From NCBI GenBank assembly GCA_030037875.1, contig JASHPV010000056.1, positions 1-15,779 of the forward strand: a stretch of 15,779 bases of DNA, in the 5' to 3' direction. The translations under genes and the position numbers were made by a program. This document shows, piece after piece, positions 13,220-15,779 of this stretch. Source of the DNA: Thermoplasmata archaeon. GTDB lineage: Archaea; Thermoplasmatota; Thermoplasmata; Lutacidiplasmatales; UBA184. Each line of letters opens with the position of its first letter. The first letter of the stretch is position 1. The notes beneath the pieces were generated by a model. It was not told where the DNA came from. It worked only from the letters and a program-made list of their open reading frames with translations, and did no database searches.

Positions 13220-13948
13220 TCAACCTTCCTCTTCGATCGTCAGGTCACCGGCCCATACCGCGTGGCGGCCATGGGCGCCTTCGACCCACAGCTCCCCGGC
13301 GTCGCCCAGGTCCCGAATGACCCCGACCGGCTTTCCATCCACTCGCGCGGCGCGACCCCGCCCGTAGAGCGACCGCCGGCACGCCGACACCAGGGCCCGA
13401 CGTCCGGCGTCGCTCTCGAGCAATTCCAGCGTGGATTGGATCACCTCGACCGTTTCGGACTCGACCTGAGCGACCTCCGGCGGATAGCTCGTGAGCTCGC
13501 GCAAGATCGCGACCCGCTCCCGAAGTTCGGGCGGAAGATCCGACCGCCGCATGGAGACGTTCACCCCGACTCCCACGACGGCCGTCTGGTCGTCGACTCG
13601 ATCGACCAGGACTCCGGCCAGCTTTCGCAGCGAGCCTGCCTCGGTCGGGATCAAAAGGTCGTTGGGCCACTTCAGCACCGACCGTACTCCGTACGCTTCC
13701 TCGAAATGCTGGCGCAAGCGCTCCCCCAGGGCCAGCGGGACAAGGGCCGATTGCGCCGGGGGAAGCGTGACGATGAGGGAAAGGTACAGGCCCCCAGGAG
13801 GAGAGGACCAGCCGTGCTCGGCGCGACCCTTCCCGGCGCTCTGGCGCCCCGCGACCACGTATGTGCCGACGGGAGCACCTGCCTTGGCGAGGCGCACGGC
13901 CTCGGCCTGGGTGGACGGAATCTCCTCGAAAAACTGACGAAGCGACAT
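13220..13948 (-). CDS. birA: Biotin--protein ligase (catalytic domain only)
   Basis: The enzyme activates biotin with ATP and attaches it to the lysine of biotin carrier domains. All catalytic hallmarks are present in 242 residues: GRQSAGKGRAEHGW (34-47, biotinyl-AMP loop), GGLYLSL (52-58), KWPNDLL (93-99), KLAGVLVD (109-116) and GVGVNV (126-131), with a small C-terminal SH3-like domain (about 195-242). There is no N-terminal helix-turn-helix, so it is a monofunctional ligase and not a biotin repressor. ATG 13948 is chosen, and the longer frame upstream is antisense to the alkyltransferase gene. GGGGAG precedes the ATG. The gene is first in the series and its stop lies 2 nt before the 12S-like start. 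This placement implies that its main target is the carrier encoded at 9606-10151. Confidence 0.93.
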   Translation of the reverse strand: MSLRQFFEEIPSTQAEAVRLAKAGAPVGTYVVAGRQSAGKGRAEHGWSSPPGGLYLSLIVTLPPAQSALVPLALGERLRQHFEEAYGVRSVLKWPNDLLIPTEAGSLRKLAGVLVDRVDDQTAVVGVGVNVSMRRSDLPPELRERVAILRELTSYPPEVAQVESETVEVIQSTLELLESDAGRRALVSACRRSLYGRGRAARVDGKPVGVIRDLGDAGELWVEGAHGRHAVWAGDLTIEEEG

Positions 13949-13982
13949 CGCCCGCTCCCCGAGAGGCGGGCAGGGTGGACAC

Positions 13983-13994
13983 GGCTTAACAATA
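13983..13994 (-). promoter_or_regulatory. Possible TATA box for the biotin/carboxyltransferase operon
   Basis: The minus strand reads GATATTGTTAAG about 40 bp upstream of the birA ATG, the most A+T-rich spot in the divergent birA/ogt gap. It predicts a short leader that would carry the GGGGAG ribosome site. The match to consensus is only fair. Confidence 0.35.
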
Positions 13995-14033
13995 TCGCGA
14001 TGCGACGAAAATCCACTCCGCCGGACAGAACTG

Positions 14034-14042
14034 ACTTTACCC
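14034..14042 (+). promoter_or_regulatory. Weak TATA-like element for the alkyltransferase gene
   Basis: ACTTTACCC is centred about 26 bp upstream of ATG 14063, which would fit a leaderless start there. The sequence is a poor TATA match, so it only mildly supports ATG 14063 over the upstream in-frame ATG 14000. Confidence 0.25.
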
Positions 14043-14062
14043 TCCTCGCGTTCCGCACCCTC

Positions 14063-14659
14063 ATGCCCCCCAAGGGATCCTTCGTCGCCGCCGTGCCGAC
14101 GCCCGTGGGAACGTTCGAGGTCGTGTACGACGGGCAGACCGTGCAGGTCATCGACCTCGCGGAGCCCGGGGTTCAGCAACTGGGGATCCCCTTGGGCGCC
14201 CGCGCCCAGAAGCCCCCGTTCCCGCCGGGGTCACCGCCCCGGCAGCTCAAGGAATACTTCCAAGGACGCCGCACGAAGTTCGAGGTCGAGATCGCGCCCA
14301 CGGTCGGTACCGACTTCGACCGAAAGGTCTGGGCCGAACTTCTCAAGATTCCCCCCGGGGAGACCGTGACCTACGGCGAGATCGCCCGTCGCATCGGATA
14401 CCCCGGCGCCGCGCGCGCCGTCGGCGGTGCGGTGGGGCGGAACCCCATACCCATCGTGGTCCCTTGTCACCGGGTCGTGGGCGCCGACCACACCCTCACG
14501 GGCTTTGGCCTGGGCCTCTGGCGCAAGCGGTGGCTCCTCGTCCACGAGGGGTCGTGGCCCCTCAAGTCCCGTAGCTTCGAAGGACCTCGCCACAAGGACC
14601 AGCAGACCCTCGACCATCTCCCGTCGACGAGCTCGTCCCGGACGCCGTCCCCCGCGTAG
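14063..14659 (+). CDS. ogt: Methylated-DNA--protein-cysteine methyltransferase (O6-alkylguanine repair)
   Basis: This suicide repair protein takes methyl or alkyl groups from O6-alkylguanine (and O4-alkylthymine) onto its own cysteine. The acceptor is C135 in the signature IVVPCHRVVG (131-140). The helix-turn-helix that flips the base is YGEIARRIGYPGAARAVGGA (104-123), with R118 as the predicted finger residue. FDRKVWAELLKIPPGETVTY (85-104) and LTGFGLGLWRKRWLL (145-159) complete the C-terminal domain, and the N-terminal domain starts at FVAAVPTPVG. From ATG 14063 the protein has 198 residues. ATG 14000 would add 21 more with no family match. The last 35 residues (after HEGSW) are an unusual polar extension. 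The gene diverges from birA and converges with the FkbM methyltransferase gene. It stands apart functionally from both neighbours. Confidence 0.93.
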   Translation: MPPKGSFVAAVPTPVGTFEVVYDGQTVQVIDLAEPGVQQLGIPLGARAQKPPFPPGSPPRQLKEYFQGRRTKFEVEIAPTVGTDFDRKVWAELLKIPPGETVTYGEIARRIGYPGAARAVGGAVGRNPIPIVVPCHRVVGADHTLTGFGLGLWRKRWLLVHEGSWPLKSRSFEGPRHKDQQTLDHLPSTSSSRTPSPA

Positions 14660-14686
14660 GGTGAACGCCGTTCCGAGGCGACGAAT

Positions 14687-14705
14687 CTACTACATCTCGT
14701 AGTAT
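14687..14705. repeat. Palindrome copy 1: CTACTAC-N5-GTAGTAT
   Basis: Seven-base arms (one mismatch at the outer base) flank the spacer ATCTC. The copy lies between the convergent ogt (ends 14659) and FkbM (ends 14736) genes, 31 nt past the FkbM stop. It shares arm length and 5-bp spacing with two copies at 15696 and 15724. Read on the minus strand, it continues into ATTC, similar to the other copies. Confidence 0.6.
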
Positions 14706-14735
14706 CTTCGCGGCCGGCCTGGGCCTCGTTCGGGC

Positions 14736-15584
14736 TTAGACCGGGGCGGACCGCGTCGCCTCCAGAAGTCCGTACGGCCCCGACGAGGACACGTGCACGA
14801 TGCGAAAGCCGAGCCTTTGGAGGACCGCGGGCAGGTCCTGTAGTCCGCGGTGGAACTCGAGCCGTATTCGGCCGATCCGGGCGGCCACGGCCGGAGTCAG
14901 ACCCGCCAGGATCTCGTACTCCGCGCCTTCGCAATCGAGCTTCAGGAAATCGATTCGCTCGAGAGACTCCTGGGCCACCAGATCGTCCAACGTTACAGTG
15001 GGGATCTCCACCGTATCGTCGAAGTCCGGGCCCGCCTCCGACCGTGTGTCCGTCGGCTGGAGCGCGTTCGCGTTGGGGTGTCGGGACGATACTCGTAGGG
15101 AGGCCCGTCCCGATGAGCCGGCGAGGGCGGCGTGAATGGGATGCACGACTCCTTCCAGGGCGTTGGCCTTCACGTTCTCCACCGCGAGACGGAAGGAGTC
15201 CGGGAACGGCTCGAGACCGATTACGCGCTGGGCGCCCGAGACGGCGAAGTACAGGCTCGAATCGCCGTTCGAGATCCCGACGTCGACGACGACCTGCCCG
15301 TCGAAACGGGTCCCGTAGGTGTGCCGGCAGAACAGCTCGAAGAGATGCCCGAAGTCGAAGCCCTGGAGGGCCCGACATTTCACCTGCACGTCGCTGCGCC
15401 GGGCCCACACGTAGGCGGGAGGAACGAACTGGAATCGAAAGCCCGCCTGGCGCAGGCGACGTAGGTGGGAGAGGCGACTCAGCCACGGCCGCCACCGGAG
15501 GGGAGTGGAGCGGTCCAGAACGGCCCCGTACCACGGGTCGGTCCAGTCCGGGGCGGGAGACCGGGGGGCCTCAGACACCGTCAC
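14736..15584 (-). CDS. FkbM-family SAM-dependent methyltransferase
   Basis: The family methylates hydroxyl groups, often on sugars, polyketides or glycans. The Rossmann core is clear. VVVDVGISNGDSSLYFA (98-114) is the SAM-binding glycine motif, with N replacing the more usual aromatic or glycine residues. GLEPFPDSF (123-131) holds the ribose-binding acidic residue. TVTLDDLV (197-204) and IDFLKLDCEGAEYEIL (211-226) are the FkbM hallmarks. About 75 residues rich in Trp and Arg precede the core (WRPWLSRLSHLRRLRQAGF, 31-49) and may contact acceptor or membrane. The frame opens at GTG 15644, but a TATA-like box at 15617-15628 and GGGGAGAGG just before GTG 15584 favour the shorter start (282 residues). 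Palindrome copies lie on both sides of the gene. The target could be an envelope glycan, since a heavily sequon-rich surface protein is encoded in the same window; this is speculative. Confidence 0.88.
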   Translation of the reverse strand: MTVSEAPRSPAPDWTDPWYGAVLDRSTPLRWRPWLSRLSHLRRLRQAGFRFQFVPPAYVWARRSDVQVKCRALQGFDFGHLFELFCRHTYGTRFDGQVVVDVGISNGDSSLYFAVSGAQRVIGLEPFPDSFRLAVENVKANALEGVVHPIHAALAGSSGRASLRVSSRHPNANALQPTDTRSEAGPDFDDTVEIPTVTLDDLVAQESLERIDFLKLDCEGAEYEILAGLTPAVAARIGRIRLEFHRGLQDLPAVLQRLGFRIVHVSSSGPYGLLEATRSAPV

Positions 15585-15616
15585 GATCCTCTCCCCGCCG
15601 TGCAATCGACGCGCCG

Positions 15617-15628
15617 GGTCTTTAGACC
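15617..15628 (-). promoter_or_regulatory. TATA-like element inside a perfect 12-bp inverted repeat, FkbM promoter
   Basis: The sequence GGTCT-TT-AGACC is a perfect inverted repeat, and its minus strand contains TCTAAAGA as a possible TATA box. Its centre lies about 26 bp before 15597, giving a short leader with GGGGAGAGG ahead of GTG 15584. The symmetry could mark an operator overlapping the TATA box. Confidence 0.45.
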
Positions 15629-15695
15629 GCCGGTGATGGTCCACCGTTCGGGGGGGGCCGATCGCCGGAGCGGAGAGCCCCGGCCTCGAGTGAAG

Positions 15696-15714
15696 CTACT
15701 ACAAGTCGTAGCAG
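15696..15714. repeat. Palindrome copy 2: CTACTAC-N5-GTAGCAG
   Basis: Seven-base arms with one mismatch flank the spacer AAGTC. The copy lies about 13 nt past the stop of the right-edge gene and about 70-80 bp upstream of the FkbM TATA-like box. The ten bases AAGCTACTAC that begin it recur exactly 28 bp later in copy 3. Confidence 0.65.
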
Positions 15715-15723
15715 GTAGGCAAG

Positions 15724-15742
15724 CTACTACCCGCTGTAGTAG
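15724..15742. repeat. Palindrome copy 3: CTACTAC-N5-GTAGTAG (perfect)
   Basis: The arms are perfect seven-base complements around the spacer CCGCT. The copy begins 28 bp after copy 2. On the minus strand it covers the last codons and the TAGTAG double stop of the right-edge reading frame. A further half site, GTCGTAG, lies at 15749-15755. Confidence 0.65.
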
Positions 15743-15779
15743 GCCGCGTCGTAGGGCTCCGGCTTGAGGCCGCGCCGCT
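15727..15779 (-). CDS. C-terminal end of an unidentified protein (gene continues beyond the right edge)
   Basis: Sixteen complete codons read RRGLKPEPYDAAYYSG and then a TAG at 15727, followed at once by a second TAG. All sixteen codons end in G or C, which is the strong third-position bias of the real genes here. The other two minus-strand frames lack that bias. It would lie directly upstream of the FkbM gene on the same strand. Too little is visible to name a family. The frame could be chance, but the codon bias makes it worth recording. Confidence 0.45.
   Translation of the reverse strand, partial: RRGLKPEPYDAAYYSG

Noticed and set aside
11691..13367. Long plus-strand open frame (558 residues) antisense to the 12S-like gene
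   Set aside because: Same reason: the opposite strand has full carboxyltransferase motifs, and this frame is composition-driven.
13262..14062. N-terminal extension of the alkyltransferase frame far upstream of ATG 14063
   Set aside because: The extension is antisense to birA, which has complete catalytic motifs. Family similarity starts only after 14063.
1..15779. tRNA, C/D-box RNA, CRISPR and insertion-sequence signals
   Set aside because: Scanning by eye found no T-loop/acceptor combination in the gaps, no paired C and D boxes outside coding sequence, no regularly spaced direct repeats and no transposase. The 28-bp spacing of palindrome copies 2 and 3 involves only two units and is not an array.

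Overview
The window (about 65% G+C by eye) looks like an archaeal chromosome, most likely a high-G+C member of the Thermoplasmatota. The archaeal signs are a two-subunit-type primase large subunit (PriL), an AK6-type nucleotide kinase next to a CDP-alcohol phosphotransferase, a full-length RtcB, and TATA boxes placed about 25 bp upstream of start codons, as in leaderless transcripts. The large surface protein carries repeated F-x-E-x-G-L ... W-x-V modules of a kind I associate with Thermoplasmata. The lineage is inference; no rRNA gene is present to confirm it.

Layout, left to right. (1) 1-560: the 3' part of serine hydroxymethyltransferase (+). (2) 683-2821: a large secreted, membrane-anchored repeat protein (-), convergent with it. 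(3) 2928-4250: an AK6-like kinase and a CDP-alcohol phosphotransferase (+), probably one transcript. (4) 4222-8154, all (-): rtcB, then an M50/site-2 membrane protease, then priL, the last two overlapping. (5) 8264-9629 (+): a degenerate stand-alone receiver-like protein and two small two-helix membrane proteins, one with a zinc ribbon. (6) 9606-13948, all (-): birA, an MmdA/PccB-type carboxyltransferase (12S-like), a pyruvate/oxaloacetate carboxyltransferase (5S-like) and a separate biotin carrier protein. (7) 14063-14659 (+): an O6-alkylguanine-DNA alkyltransferase. (8) 14736-15584 (-): an FkbM-family methyltransferase bracketed by three copies of a palindrome, then the last codons of another (-) gene at the right edge.

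The most interesting block is (6). Two different carboxyltransferases, one unattached biotin carrier and a biotin ligase are packed together, with no biotin carboxylase and no membrane decarboxylase subunit in view. This is the subunit set of a methylmalonyl-CoA:pyruvate transcarboxylase as known from propionibacteria. Here it appears as a compact archaeal operon with its own ligase. The alternative is two ATP-dependent carboxylases sharing a biotin carboxylase encoded elsewhere.

The second notable signal is a 19-bp palindrome, CTACTAC-N5-GTAGTAG. It occurs once between the ogt and fkbM 3' ends and twice, 28 bp apart, upstream of fkbM. I saw it nowhere else in the window. No tRNA, rRNA, CRISPR array, insertion sequence or intein was recognised, and no intergenic stretch exceeds 300 bases.
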